Source: Diphasiastrum complanatum
Lineage: Eukaryota; Streptophyta; Lycopodiopsida; Lycopodiales; Lycopodiaceae
Assembly (NCBI GenBank): GCA_029204225.1
Contig: CM055099.1
Location: 40,967,631-41,031,630 of the forward strand
Direction: 5' to 3'
DNA length: 64,000 bases
Positions 11,201-26,200 of the stretch are shown one piece after another. The notes under the pieces were generated by a model. That model saw only the letters and a program-made list of their open reading frames with translations. It searched no databases and had not been told where the DNA came from. The position numbers and the translations under genes were made by a program. Each line of letters begins with the position of its first letter. The first letter of the stretch is position 1.

Positions 11201-14200
11201 TTATTCACTCGCTCTGTCTGACCATCTGTCTAAGGATGCTTAGAAAAACACATCCGCAACTGTGTTCCCTAATGCCTTCTCAAAAGCTCACTGGTCTTAT
11301 CAATACCAGGGTGCCCTGCTCAGGGACTATCATGGCATTCATGAAGTATCTTACGACGAAGATCCTTCACGTCTGGCACGAAAACTCTTCCATTTCTCAA
11401 TAACATACCATCCTTCACGGTGTATGTTAAATATGTACTGGTGTGTGCCTCTACAGAAGTGACAGCCTCGACTGACTCTTATGTTTGGTTGACTACCTTG
11501 CGCACATTAGGCCACACACGCTGACAATGCGGGTCCTTTTCTTGAGCCTTCTTGATCTCCTCCATGAGACCACTGTCAACCACAGTAAAGCTCATCTAAT
11601 GCAGTATACGAGATAGTGCATCAGCGACCACATTTTCCTTCCCTCTTCGGAAGCGACTTTCCAAATGAAATTCCTGCATCAGCTCGGCCCACCGAGCTTG
11701 GCGGCCCTTCAAATCTGGCTGAGTGCAAAAATACCTTAAAGTATGATGATCTGTGTACACATAAAACTCGGCACCATATAAATAATGTCTCCACACCTTG
11801 AGCACACGTATAATCGCATACAGCTCTTGCTCGTGTGTAGGATATCTCTGTTGAGCTGGTGTCAACTTCTTACTCTCAAAGGCTACTGGTCTACCCTCTT
11901 GGCTCAACACTGCACCTACGGCAATGCCACTTGCATCTGTCTCTAGGTCAAAAGGTTTCTGGGTATCCACGATCTTGAGAATTGGAGCCGTGGCCACAGA
12001 CTCCTTCAAGTTCTCAAAACGTTGCTGAGATTCAACAAGAGGACCCTCAACAGATGGTCTCTCCCCCTTTAAGACATGAGACATACCCTCATGCCCGAAC
12101 TTATACACATGTGACTTAAAATCTTACTTGCATGCCACCGCTTACCAAGTACAATATCAGACTTAGCTAGTTTAGTAATTTCACAATCTAACTTCTCGGT
12201 ATATTTCTGAATAGACAAAGACGCCCGAGAGATTCTTTCATCCCAAACCTCTATTCCCTTACCATCTGGCATCTCAACTATATACCGGTAATCAGATGGA
12301 ACAGTAGCCAAGTGAAATTTCCTCACCACACAAGAATTGATGATATTATGTGAGGACCTGGTGTCAAACAAGACGAGCACGTCATGACCTTCCAGTTTTC
12401 CCCTCATGCGTATCAGTTCACTATCTGGAAACTGATAAGCTTCCCGCGCCTTGGTGGATAAGTAACAAACTGGTGCCTCTGGAACAAGCTTCCGCACCGA
12501 AAAAGTCATGACATGTCGAGTGTCCTCATCATCACTTACCAACAAGTCATCCAAAATTTCCTCATCCTTGCCCTCATCTTGACGTTGCATAGTATGGAGC
12601 TTCTTGCCCGTACGTCGAGGACAATCTTTGAAAAGATGCTTGCCAAGACAGAAAAAGCATAATTCGTCTTTCTTGGCCTTTTCCTTTTGCTCAGGACTGA
12701 GGGGAGACTTGTCGTAAGCACGACGAGCCATAGGAGATCCCGCCTTGCGCTTCAAAGTCTGCTGCATCTAGATAGGATCCTTCTGCGAAAAGCCTTTCTG
12801 ACCAGCTTGGCCAAACTTTTGCGAACCCTTCTTTTGAGGCCAGCTTGGCGCTCCAGATTCAGCCTTGGTGCGCACATTACCTTCAAAGTTGAGAGCTGTA
12901 GCAAACTGCCTCTTCTAAGGTCTTGCACCCTTCATTAAGCACTGAAGGCCTCAACTCTTCACGAAGGCCAAATATGAACTTGTGGACTACCAGCCACTCG
13001 GGAATCTCTTCCGGAATCTTGATAAGTATCTCACGATACCTGTCAGCATATTCCTGCACCATGTACTACCTCTGACGATGCAAAAGCCAAGCATCCGTCG
13101 CACGCACATGCTCATGTGGAGGAATAAACTGAGCTCTGAAAGCTCGCTTAAACTCAAGCCAGGTGGATGGAGCCTGATTAGACTTCAACAACTTGCGTCA
13201 CCACCTGTCAGCAAAATCAGTGAAATGGTAAGCAACTTTGCGGATCCGCCAACCCTCATCAGTTGGGGACCGTTTCAAATCAAAATACTCTTCCCACTTA
13301 TGCAACCATTGATCTACGATATCAGTATTGCGTTGGGGAGTGTTTCCAGCGAAACGGGTAGGTTTAATATCTTTGTCTTCTGGATAGGGTGGAGGTAACA
13401 TAGGACGAACAGCAGAAGACGGATAAGGTGGAGCATACTGCGAGGAAGACGCATAACCACCAGCTCCCATCATTGCTCGCATCTTTGTGACGGTCTTTTC
13501 CACACTATCCATGCGTGCTTGCACAGAAGGGGAAGTACCAGCAGGCGAACGGGCAGCCACTGTAGGCGGATTATGGGCAGGACTAAGCACAGGGTTGGGT
13601 GGTGGTGATGGAAGAGCAACGGGTGGACTGAGCGGAATATCAACTCTATCATCTTCCATTATGAAACAAAAACAGAGACAGCACGGAATCAAGCTAGAAA
13701 TTGCACTTATTGAAACACAGTCACAGGACAAGGAAATGTTCAGCCTATTGACAAATTTAGAACTGAAAGAGACAAAAAGCAACTGGAAAGTAACAAAGCC
13801 AAGGACAGGTAGTACTTCCCTTGCATCCTACGCTAGTACACAAGTCGGTAAAGAGCTTATTTTGGGCACCAAATTGGCTTGAAAGTCAAAAAAAGCGAGC
13901 TGTTTGACGTCGAATTTCTTCCAAACGGCAAAAGCTTTTCACGAACGGTCAATTAGCAGTAGGTCGCCCTCCTACTAGGCCCAATCTGAAACTTTAACAG
14001 CAGAAATCGGAGATAAATCGGAGAAGTTATGTCCAATCCAAAATCTGACCTGTTTTTTGCTTGGAAACCGACTTTTTAGTGGAACAGAGGCAAATCTGCT
14101 CCAAAACCGGCGTATAATGGCTCTATAGGATCGCTATGGATACTAGAAACATGCTCCCAAAAGCTGATCAAGATCTGAGAAGGCTCCGGAAAGTTGTGAG

Positions 14201-17200
14201 CGAAAATCTTTCTGAAAAAATGCGCTGAAGCAATTGATTTCTTTTACCAAATTTTTCCTCCCTCAAATGGGTGTTTGTGGGCTCCCTGTATGCTGGAACA
14301 GCAGCGCTGGAGGCCCACCTTTCTTCTCCAATCTGTCTCCCACGTTTTCTGCCTCAAAACAAAAACAAGCAAAATCTGACAATTTCTACACTTTCTCTCT
14401 CTAGAACGACGTTTTCTCTCTCTAAAACGAGGCTCTGATACCAATTGTCACAAGCCAGTCTCTCCAAGCTCGTGAATCCTAGAAGCCGGTGTGTAGAATC
14501 AACCTCCCAACCATAGGCACCCCCTCCTTGAGTCCTTCTACCTGCTATTCCCGTCAACTGGCACATGGCATCCACCTGTGGGTGATCAGTCCACTTGGCA
14601 TGCCTAGCCCCTGTGACCAGTGAATACTGAGTGACTCATAGGGTACCACCCCCGTGCCCCACCAAAGACCTGTGACCCTCTTGGTCACCCCGACTACTTG
14701 CCGGCTAGCATCTCGTCACTGACGGCTAGGGTCCCAACGGTCAAGACACACCGCATCTCTGACAACGTGTCAGGCGGCCACACTAAGTCACTGCTCGTGA
14801 CGCACCGGTCCCAACTTGGGACAGATGTCCTCCTCGGTCACTGGCCCTTGCCAATACTTGGCCTCAGGCCCTCTGGTGACCGGCCGTGCCAAGGTCATGA
14901 TAGAGTCATAATTGGAAACAATTATTGTTAGTCGTGATGTGCATTTTGATGAAAAGAATTCATTGAATGTGGCCCCAACTCATATCTTGAAGGGGGACAG
15001 CCCACATAGTGTGAATGTTGAAGTTTTTCCAGATTTGGCACCATCTTCTATTGCTGGAGATAAGGGGCAGCAATCAACCAGTTTCGACCTGCCCAACACC
15101 TCATCAAGTTTAGAGCATAATGTTCATCAAGAACCGCCCATTGTTGCTCATAATCAGCCTGCAGGAACTGTTGGACAGCAAGGACCAGTTTTGGAAGATC
15201 TTGGACAGCCAAGTGCGGTGTCGGAGGATCTTGGACAACAAATTGTAAGAAGAGACATGGTTGTTGGACAGCCCAAAACAGTCCCACGGTGGCTGTTGTC
15301 GACTTTGCGGGACAGCAAAGTAAGTTCATTTTATGATGGAAAGACACGTGCCTCTACAAAATCAGTGGACTATGCTGATTTTTCAGATTTTGCTCTTACA
15401 TCTCATGGAGATGTTGCAGAAGAACTTGTTTTCTATGAGCAGGCCAAGGGAGTAAAATGTTAGGAGGATGCGATGCAAGATGAGTATGACTCACTTATGA
15501 AGAACCAAATTTGGGTTCTTGTTGATCTTCCTCATGGGAAGAAGGCAATTGGTTCCAAATGGGTATACAAAATCAAGTATAAGGCAGATGGTACCATTGA
15601 AAGGTACAAGGCAAGACTCGTTGCCAAAGGCTATGCTCAACAAAAGGGGATTGATTATGAGGAGACTTTTTCTCCTACTGCTCGGATGACTACCGTGAGG
15701 GTAGTAACCTCTTTGGCTGCCCACTTTGGTTGGCGTTTGCGCTTGACATAAAGACAATATTAATGGTGATCTCAATGAGGAAGTGTACCTTCAACAACCT
15801 GCTGGTTTTTTGGTGGAAGGCCAAGAAGATAAAGTTTGTCTTCTCAAGAAGGCACTTTATGGACTGAAGCAAGCTCCGAGGATGTGGTATCAAAAGATAC
15901 ATGCCTACTTTGAGATCGAGGGTTTACTAATAGTCCTAGCGAATCTACTCTTTATGTCAAGCATACTTCAGATTATATCATCATTATTTTGCTTTATGTT
16001 GATGATATTATTATTACGGGAAGTAATGAGCAGCAGATTGATGCCGTAATACTTGATCTTGGTATGGTTTTTGAAACCTCAGATTTAGGCCTGTTGCACT
16101 TTTATCTTGGTCTTGAATTTGTACAAGAAGGGGCTGGAATTTTTATCTCTCAAGAACGCTACATTGGGCAGATTTTGAAGCGGTTCAAGATGGAAGATTG
16201 CAAGCCGGTTGCTACACCTATTGAGACAGGCCTGAAATCAAGTAGTCAAGGTGATGGTGAACCATTTAATATTACTTTATATTGTCAAGCTATTGTTGTC
16301 TCATTTATCTATGTAATTCAAGACCGGACATTTCTTATAGTGTCTCACTCATGAGTTAATTCATGCATGCCCCGATGCCATCACATTGGAAAGCGTTGAA
16401 GAGGATCTTTCGATATCTTCAAGGAACAAGAAGTCATGGACTGGTTTTTCCTACTTGTGATGATGCATGTTTGGTTGGTTTTAGTGACTCGGATTGGGGT
16501 GAAGATCAAGACACTAGACGCTCTACAAGTGGACATTGCTTTTTCTATGGAAATTCTGCAATTTCGTGGAGTAAAAAGCAGCCCACTGTCTAGTGAGGCA
16601 GAATATAAAGCGATATTTTCAGCCACAACAGAGTGTTTATGGCTGAGAAGACTACTTGTTGACATGAAAGTTGGCAAGCCCTCAGCCATATCTTGAGTCA
16701 TAGTCAAAGTGCTATTGCCATTGCACGGAATCCTGTTTTTCATGCGAGGACGAAGCACATCGAGATCCATTATCACTTTGTTCGGGAGAGACTTCATGAT
16801 GGCGACATTTTACTTGAATATTGTCCTACGGGGGATAATATTGCGGACCTCTTCACTAAGGCGTTGCCTAGAATCAGATTGAAGCTTTATGCAAAGTTCT
16901 AAATTTGATACCACGTGTTGGTTTTGTTACATAGTGAAGATTTCAGTTTTTGCATTGTCATCTAAGGAGGGTGTTAGAAATAAATGACTATGCTAAAGTT
17001 AATCCATAGGTTACTTTGACCCAAAAGGTCGAGATTTGTGTAACCATGGGTATTTAGTTATTTAGGCCATCTTAAGTTCAGTTGGACCCAATTTTGGTCA
17101 TGTACTGACTCGTGGGTGTCCTTAGGGGTTTAGGGGCCCTATCTTGACTTTTGGGAGTGCCCTACATTTAGTAAGTGGTTAACCTTAGGGTTTGGTGGCA

Positions 17201-20200
17201 TTTGGTCTTAGATGCTCATTGTGTATTCCATTTTTACAGTTTGGCTAAGCATTGTTCTTGTTGCTGTTTTCTCTCTCTCTCTCTTAGAGTTGGGCGCCCA
17301 GCCTCTTCTCTCTTGTTTCTTGTGGAGATTGGTTGATAACTAGATCTTGGTGACTTGAGTCTTGCTTTCCTACATGCCTATCAACTAGACCTTCCTCAGG
17401 GTATCAGAGTTCACCCAATCTTCCACATTAGTCATTTAAAGGAACAACTTGGCAAAAAAGATGAATTGATTCTGCAAGATAAGCTAGTTCAGCTTGAGGA
17501 CCTGACATCTTGTGTACCTTCTAAACCACAGGCCATTGTTGATGTGTAACAAGAGTCTTAAGATGAGAAAGTTCGCATGGAAAAAATTTCAACTCAAAAG
17601 CTACAATTTGAGGTAAAACTCCCTTTCTTGTCCTTATAACTCATACATTGGAGACTTGATGGGAATGTTCCAAGAGTTAAAGAACAATAACCAGTAGAGC
17701 AGTTACCTGCAGAATGATTCCGAGGTTCTTTAATGCCTTGGCACGTGCTCTAAGTACTTCTTTTCCTGCAGTATGATCATGTAGAACCTGCTCACCACAA
17801 GAAAATAGTTACATCTCGAGATTGAAAAATTCAAAAAACACATAAGCTACCACAAGCAAGACTTCCAGGATATAAAATCTCACATCATGTTTTCATAGAA
17901 AAAATGAATAATAGCAAAGCAGCCACCAAGGTAAAAGTTTGGGCAAAAAGCTTTGAAAACCATGTAAAGTGGCAGCAGATTCCAGGTAAGTCACTGCTGT
18001 GACACAGACCGGTATGATTTTTGTTTTGAACTCAAATAAAGGTACGTCACTATTCAGATGTATAAAAGCAACAAATGAGCTTCAACATGGATGAAGGAAG
18101 AACTTATCATGAAAGGGTTTTAATGTAGTTTGTGTACGCATCCTTATTTATTTACTTCAGCAATGGCATAAATACCAAATGACAGGAACCAAAACACTCA
18201 GGTTATAAGATCATGTCGCGGGCATTATTTAATAACTAGCTCTGATCAGCGCATACACAAAAGTGTACACAAAAAAAGGAACAATCTTTTGACAGGTGCA
18301 TGCAATCAATACTTCCCCAGGCATTTGAAACTGCCTCATTCCAAAAACCTCAGCTTTCCCGGCAAACCTGCGCTTTTGTATCTAAATAAATCATTATCTG
18401 GTTTCAGACATGTAACGTTTGATCACAAGTTCCAGCTTCAATTGGTCACAAAGTCATCACTCCGTTAGCTTGAACATTCAGATTCTATTGTAAATTGGTA
18501 GAGCTTACTTTCTGTCTTCTTACTTCTTGTAATTCCAGTGATCACTTCCCTCCCATTCGGATCTCCTCGTGGAGAAACAATATGTAAGAGGAGATTAGTT
18601 AGGTGGAGAGTCTATTTTGGCCTGAATTTGTTTACAAACATTCTTGTGTAGATTATAAAAAATCAAACAAACTAACCATTAGAATACATATACCTTACCA
18701 AGAATGGATGAAGCGATTGATTGATACATGGTGCAAAGTACTTCACCAAAATCGATTTGAGATCAGGGTACCATCAAATTTGAATTACATGAGGGAGTCC
18801 CAAAAACTGGGTTTAGGTACGATCATTTCTAATTTTGTTGTTTGGATTGATGAATGCCCCTGCAACCTTCCAGCAAATGATGAATGTTCTTCTTCGTCCA
18901 TACTTGGAGAATTCCATAATAGTTTACTTGAATAATATTCTCATCTATAGTAGAACTTTAAAGGAGCATGAAGTGCATCTCAGAACTGTCTTGAGGTCCT
19001 AAGATAGGAGAAGCTCTACTCCAAGGAATCCAAGTGTGAATTCTTCTAGACAGGACCACAATACCTTGGTCACATTATTTTGCATCATGGGCACTGGGTT
19101 GGAAATAGACCCTAATAAAGTTCGTGAGTGGCCTATTCTCCTAACCATACAGGAAGTCAAGTGTTTTCTCAGCTTCACTAGTTGCTACCGATTCATCTTG
19201 GATTATATGGTAATTGCATTACCCTTGATGAATCTCCTCAAAGGGACAAAGAAAACTAGCCGACATAGTAAGTTCAGTGCTCTGGTTGCTTGGATTGAAG
19301 AGTTAAATCAAAGTTTTGAAACTCTAAAACACTATTAACTATAGCTCCAATATACACATAGTCGATCCTAACAAGTCATATGTGCTTGAGACGAATGCTA
19401 GCGACTTTTCTATAGAAGCGGTCCTATATCAAGACTGTAAACTAGTTGCTTTTGAAAGGCAAAGAAAACCATCCTACGTAAAGGCGGTATTCCACGTAAG
19501 ATAAGGAACTTCTTTCCATTATAAATGCTCTTAAAATCTAGAGACATTATTTGTAAAGCTTTAGGTTTACAGTTGTGACTGATTACCAAGCACTAAGGTA
19601 TATTTGTGATGCGGTTGACTGTAGAGGTCATAAACCCAGGTGGTCAAAGTTGCTCCAAGAATTTCAATATGACGTTAAGTACCAAAAGGATACATCGAAC
19701 CTTGTCGGGGATGCCTTAAGCCAGATTGGAGAGGTTAATTAGTTAAGCTTTTCTAAGATCCGATCTGATTTGCATCTTTCTCTTAGAGATATGTGTAAGA
19801 CCAATAGGTACTTCGGTCAAAATTGGCTCGATGTGACTCCTAGCAGGAAATTTGAGATCTAGTATTCGACTTAGAAAGCGGGATCTCACAGTATATCGAG
19901 CTTCATTGGGGTGAAGCAAAGATATTCCCTCTCACCTACACGATCAACAACTAACTAGCTACTTCAGTTTAGTAGTTAGCTATCTGTTTCATTACATTGG
20001 AGTACATACACAGCATTGGAAATGTCTCTCTTTGTAGTCGAAAATTATGGTTTATCCAGGTTTAAAGAGCCAAAAAATAAAGTATATTTAATGATACATT
20101 AAAAAGATATCGTTACTTCAAAGAAGTTTACAAAAGAAAAATCTTAAGTCCTCCAAATGCTTATGTTGGATCAAATGCCTTTAGTAATTCCAGCCAGCTG

Positions 20201-23200
20201 CTAATGTTTTTGTAGTAGGGGGAAAAAGCCCACTAGATGGACTTTGCCGACCAAGGCTTTTTTTGTTTCTTTGTAGTGGTTTTTCCTCCTATTCCAACTA
20301 CTGAAAACGAGTGTGCTCCAAGTCCTAGGGCTTTAACAGGATTTAACCACACTCGAGTGGATGGTACGAAGCCCTCCATCATTTCATACCTTTGAAGAAC
20401 TTCCAACTATCAAAGAAAGCATTGGCTTTTTTCCACTCAGCCCTTGTTGGACTTGGTCTTGAGTGGAGCACGAGTCAGGTTTTCATAATCCATTCCCTTA
20501 TCTGAGCCCACAGGCTGTCGGTCACCATTTACATACAACTACTGCTGAGACGTTAGTTTTAAATGACTTGCTTGGATGGTGCTTGTTTGCACCTAAAGGC
20601 AAACATATGAGGGGTGGATCCTTAGGAGTGATACAAAGTAAGTACCAATAAAATAAAAAAATGAGTAAAACCTTGTGATATTCTTTTCTGTTTCTTCAAG
20701 CATTGCTTTAGTCCCTGGCATTATGGTTACATGTGCCAAAATTTAGGTGCATTCACTCTTTCTTCAGCCTTTTTTGCCATACTTCTTGTCAAAATTTGTG
20801 ATACAAATTCTAGATGGAGTTACTAGTCCTACTAGCACTCACACAACCAAGCATAGATATTAAAGAGAAATCAAATTATAGGAGAATTGAGCAAAGCTCT
20901 AACATATTGGAATGATCTTGTGGTGGGGCGCCAGCCTACATATATAGTTTCTCTAATCTATGTGAAAGGCTAAAAGCCTATAGCAAAAGAGAAAAGGCTA
21001 ATTGCTAAAAATACTACCTACATTTGGTAAAGACCAAAGGTGAATTTCTAAGTACTAAATAGATCCTAATCTAGTAGTAGTGCGCCCACCAACATGCATA
21101 AGCAATAAAAAATGAATTTACTATAAATAGTAATGGCCCCTATAATAGCACGCAAGCATGGCCAAACTATCATTAAGGGGTATCAAATAAACATTAATTC
21201 CTAACACCCCCTTAATGTTTACTTTGTTATCTATTACTCCTAGAAGTTCTCTAAACTTCTGAAACTTTTCTTTGCCAAGTCCTTTGGTAAAGATATCTGC
21301 AACTTGTTTTTCTGTAGGTTCCACTTCCCCTGAAAGTAGATAGATCCTTGGTTTCCAACAGTGTAGCCATGTAAGCAAAGTGTACTGTCGACCCTGATCT
21401 TCATGTTGTTTTTCAAGTCTAGCCGATCTCCTAGTCCCTTGTGTACTAGATTCTCCCTGTTCCATAATGACACTATCCTTGATAGTTTCATAGTACCATC
21501 TACGCAATCTTCTAGCTTTTGATGTAGGATGCTTCCTGTCTGGTGAAGTAGGAGGTGAATAAGTATCCCATATACTTGATCTCTCGTTCCTCTTTCCTTT
21601 CTCAACCAAGATCACTCTAGGTACTTGGATTGGCATAGGCGATACATGTGTCGATTCAGGCTCCTGTAATAACTTGTCACATAATATAGGGATTCCTCCA
21701 TCTTGATTCTTATCATAAGTTATTTCTGTATCTTTATGAGTTGCCTCCTCATCAAAGATTACATCCCTACTTATGTTGATTTTCTTACCCTCTACGTCAT
21801 ATAACATGTATCTCTTCTCTTGACTATCATATCCAAGGAATAAACACTTGGTCGCCTTAAAATCCAACTTGCTCCTGGAATCCTTAGGTATGTGAGCATA
21901 AGCAATACTATCAAACACTCTCAAATGACTTACATCTGGCTTCCGACCCGTGTAAGCTTCCTCTAGAGTCCAATTCTCTACAACCTTTGTAGGACTTCAA
22001 TTCAAAAGATAAACCTTCGTCTTACCTATTTCACCCCAAAACATATTTGGAAGATTTTACTCTTGAGCATACCCTTGGTATCTAGAATGGCACCCAACAT
22101 AATGATGGAGGCATGCAATCTTCAACCTTATGGAGTCCACCTAAAAAGTCTCAGACCATCAACTTTATAATGCATTGTGAGGACCTAATGTGTCAACATC
22201 TCTACTTACATGATCAATGTGCAAACATACATTCTCATTATCTTTCATACATTTTCACAAAGACCAATACATTGAGTTTCTATCACTTCTTCATAGGTGA
22301 AGGGCAAACCCATTTATGATAAAGTCTTGTGCACTAGTGCGCAAGTCAATCATATGACGTCCCTACTTCCTCATGAAGACAATCATTTGGAACCGTTCCT
22401 AGGAGCGGTTCCATTCCGTTACTAGGAAATATAGGTAGAAGTTTATCCTGTCCTCAATATGCCTTCAAAATTGTATTTTCTTGCTTTGATTTCGGGAAAA
22501 TAAGTACATAAGCAGTAGAAAAACAAACTTTTGAATGCCTGGGGAAAGATGGTTAAGTCATATTTAAGAATGTAAACATCTCAGATGAGTCGACCCTAAG
22601 CCCAACGGATAAGCTTATAGCAGTGTATAGAAAAGCACCCAAGGATAATGTTACACAAAAATCACTAGCAGTCATTAGCTATTAGGAAATCTTACAAAAA
22701 TCATACACAATAACAATATTAAAAAGACTAGCATTACTTTGAAAGACTGAATCATTAGCCTTGCAACACCCTGCACGAAATTTGAAAATGTCACTACATT
22801 CAAAAGGAACACAAACCAACAACAGAAAAGAATCAACAAATCTTTGTTGCTCTATAACAGACTAAGAGGTTGCTCTTTGGAGTACCGCTTGGCAAACATG
22901 TGATAGTGTGACCTCAATGTCTGCCACATTGAGTTTCCATAAAGAGTCAATCATAACTTGCTGCTTGGACTCTATATACTTCTCAATAGCAGCTTCATCC
23001 ATCTCACCAGCAGCAGCAAGCTGTCGTTTCATGTCTTCCTGCATTTGCATCAGAGCAATTGCACCTGCATAAAAAACAAGTGACACAACCTGTGACAGAA
23101 AACTAGCCAAAAAAAAGGAAATAGTTTATGCTCCAGTTTTAAGAAGTGAATACTATCGAGAATAGAAGATACCACAACTTCCACCAAGTATCTTTTTTTA

Positions 23201-26200
23201 TTGAGATTGCACAAAAGGACAAGTGGTACATATGTGCTTATGATATAGCATTCAACGTAGATATAAAACTGGTGACAAACTAGATAACTAATTCACATAA
23301 TTCTGCTCTTGTAGAAATGGACAGACCCCCAAATTACCTGTTGCAGCAGTTACTTGTGACTTGACATAATGCCCCTTATCTCGAACCCACTCTGCCAAGA
23401 AGGGCACACCCATAAAAAGCAACTTTTTGCCTAGCTCCTTGGCAGCTTGTCTAGCATAAATGTAACCAATGGTATGCAGCATTGGCTCACCAAAAGCTGT
23501 CCAAAAAGGCACCGATGTAAGTATTGGAACAGTGGAATGATTATTTGTTCATGGATCTGTATGATTCATATCATGTACTATGTTATTGAAGTCTTGTCAA
23601 GGCTCCCAAGCCACAATTGATGTATATAATAAATGAGGCCCAATGTAAAAGCTATTGATGAGTCCTGAGGTGTTAGAAACAAGTTGCTAGAGTACTCTCT
23701 AGCCTTGAAGTGCTGATTGTAGACCGTTAGGATCCAAACCTAACACAATTGAACTACAAACAAGGGGCACATACAAAAATAAATTCAATTAGTGATTCTA
23801 AGTCATTTCTTCAAAGCCTATTCCACAAGGGTAGATGGATTGATGAGGCCTCTCTGTGTTGGTTCTGAAGGTGGGCATCTCCTTTCCCAAGTATGGTGTG
23901 TGATCATCTCTAGTACTTTTGTTGTATTTTCTCTTTTAGAAAATGTGAGATGTATTTTCTCACTGGAGAGTGTGCCACTTTAGTTTTCTAGCTAAAATCT
24001 TTCTTGTGGTGCTGTTGTTTTGTGCAAATTCCTTGTAGATACAGATATCTAAATCTGTGAACTAGAAGGGAAACCTTCGGTAACATGCTGCTTTCCTACA
24101 GTGAGAAATGCAGCATAACGGACATGAGATAATCCAAAAAACCTTATTTTTCTGCCAGTTGAGGTCAGGAATTCTGTTAGTTGAGCTACCACACAAAAAA
24201 GGTAGAAGGTCCAGCTTTTGGCTTTTTGTCCTTCAGAACGACTCTAGGTGAAGCTTCCAGGCATATTTATGTGTTCATAATCTTGATCATGCTTTAAGAA
24301 GGTCAATAATAGTACTTCCCACTTAAATAACGGCATTCCGCACCTAACGTTCAAATGTCATCCATGATGGTTTGACCATGACTTTTACCAGAAATCCTTA
24401 ATGGTTATTCTTGAGTTCTTAATACAAAGTCATTTGATGAAGAAGAGGACCAGTACATTTCACAGAACAGTGCTGGGAAATATCCTAAGACCATACATCA
24501 TGCTATCAATTAACAGCAAAATATTAGGTCTGCGATAACCCTCTAGAGAGTGGTAGGACCATCCATTTGGTTGCAAAATAATCAACATTCAAAAAGCCAA
24601 CGAACATTGCTAAACATGTTGATATTAAGGGGCAGAAAGAACAATGTTGTCGACATGCAAGTGGAGAAGGAAGAAAGCCTGCAGTTTTTTTAGCACCGCT
24701 GGAAGTAGCAGTTCTCCAAATTTGGACATCTCCACCAAGAGTGATCTCCACATGGATTATTCAATTCTCCTTTCTAAGTAGGAAACTTTCATTTCTACAA
24801 CCTGATTAGAAACCAGTCATAATCTAAATGCGGAGGTTTTTGCAGTCATAACAAAACCGGCAACATTTAACTTGTAACGATTCTCATCTAGCAATGAGAT
24901 TCTGTAGATTTCATGTACCAAGTCTAAAAGAATAAAGACAAGGAACCAATAGGTTCTATTGGATCATGGGCTAGTAGCAAAAATGCACCTTCTACACCAC
25001 GGTTGGTCCAGCACGGCCTATTCCACCATCAGTCGCATGGCCACCATGGCCTAGTTCATAAACAACAACAACAACAGGGCCATCATGACCTCCATCAGTA
25101 GCGACAACAAGGCCATCATTTACAGGAGAGGCATTTCTATCAGGGCAGTGAGTTGGGGGAAGATCTAGTAACCGTAGTGGCCAAGGTTCAACAGAGGCAA
25201 CATGTTAGGGACCCAACTCCCTTGGGTCCCCCTAAACTTGAGACTGGACGATGACTGGGCCTGTTGTCTTGAACGGTGACTCGTGAACCTACATGGTTGC
25301 CACGTGTCGTGATCTAGGACGTGTGCATGGCTTGGAGTCTCCCACCTTGGAGGTATACAAGGGGGGGAGGACTCATTTGCCATCCATTCTATCTACCTAT
25401 GAGGAGGTGGATGGAGAGCGGTAAGAACTTCAGGCTTACCCCCTTAAATCTTGCCACCACATAAAAGATTTACCTCGCAGGTACATGATGGCTAGATTGA
25501 TCTTGTTGTCGTCGGATGAATCATGCATGGAAAAGTGCGAATTCCACCGATCAATCCACGGCAAGACCGCTTCAGGTTCTCCCAAGCGAATATCTTAGGG
25601 GTGAACAAAGGTTGATGCAGTAGCTGCCTTAACTGTGTCAATTCCTTCAAGTCATGCTGATCCCGAGAGTGTTTAGATTGCAAATCAACAATCTGTTGCT
25701 GTAGATTGTTAATTGCAAGCAACAAGGATTCGGAATCCAAAGTAGAAGTAGATGTTGTCCCTCATGAGTAGGAGAGATAGGCTGTGTGGTAGGATTAGGA
25801 TCCATTTCTCAAGAGCAAGAGAGGTGAATTAAGAAAGAAAGAGTTGAAAGAGATCAAAAGCAACTCAAGGAAGGTAGATACAACTCTAAACTTGCTGGCT
25901 ATTCACAATCCAAGTGGTATTGTCCATGGCAGCCATGAGGATTAGACAGCAAAGAGAAGGATGGACCACCACCTCCACCTCTTCTTCTCATGATGTTTAG
26001 CATAGGAGAGGCATGCTTCCCACTCCATGCTTGATCCAAACCTGCCAAGTGGCATTACTTTGCCACTTATGACTCCATGAGGCTGACCTGGACCACCAAC
26101 CAGGTTACTTGCTAGTTGGCGCTTAAGGCCCCCTCCCCCCTTCGCTAGTTCACACCTTTTCCACGGACTATGCGGACAGCTGCAGATCATCGCAATTTGA

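Larger units (their letters stand above)
10083..14916 (-). mobile_element. Chromodomain Ty3/gypsy element with internal deletions
   Basis: Minus-strand element bounded by two related LTR segments (14446-14916 and 10083-10450), with a primer binding site next to the upstream LTR and a polypurine tract before the other. Gag, zinc knuckle, protease, RNase H, part of integrase and a chromodomain are present. The RT palm and fingers and the centre of the integrase are missing. The LTR copies look roughly 95% identical over their shared 365 bp. Each lacks one end: 14916 lacks the U3 start and 10083 lacks the R-U5 end. Confidence 0.85.

Noticed and set aside
12982-13398. Plus-strand 138-codon frame
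   Set aside because: Antisense of the chromovirus gag.
22862-22885. Stop at 22862 as the true end of the DnaJ-X protein
   Set aside because: The donor at 22885 joins in phase to exon 8, which restores the conserved domain end; readthrough would truncate the domain.
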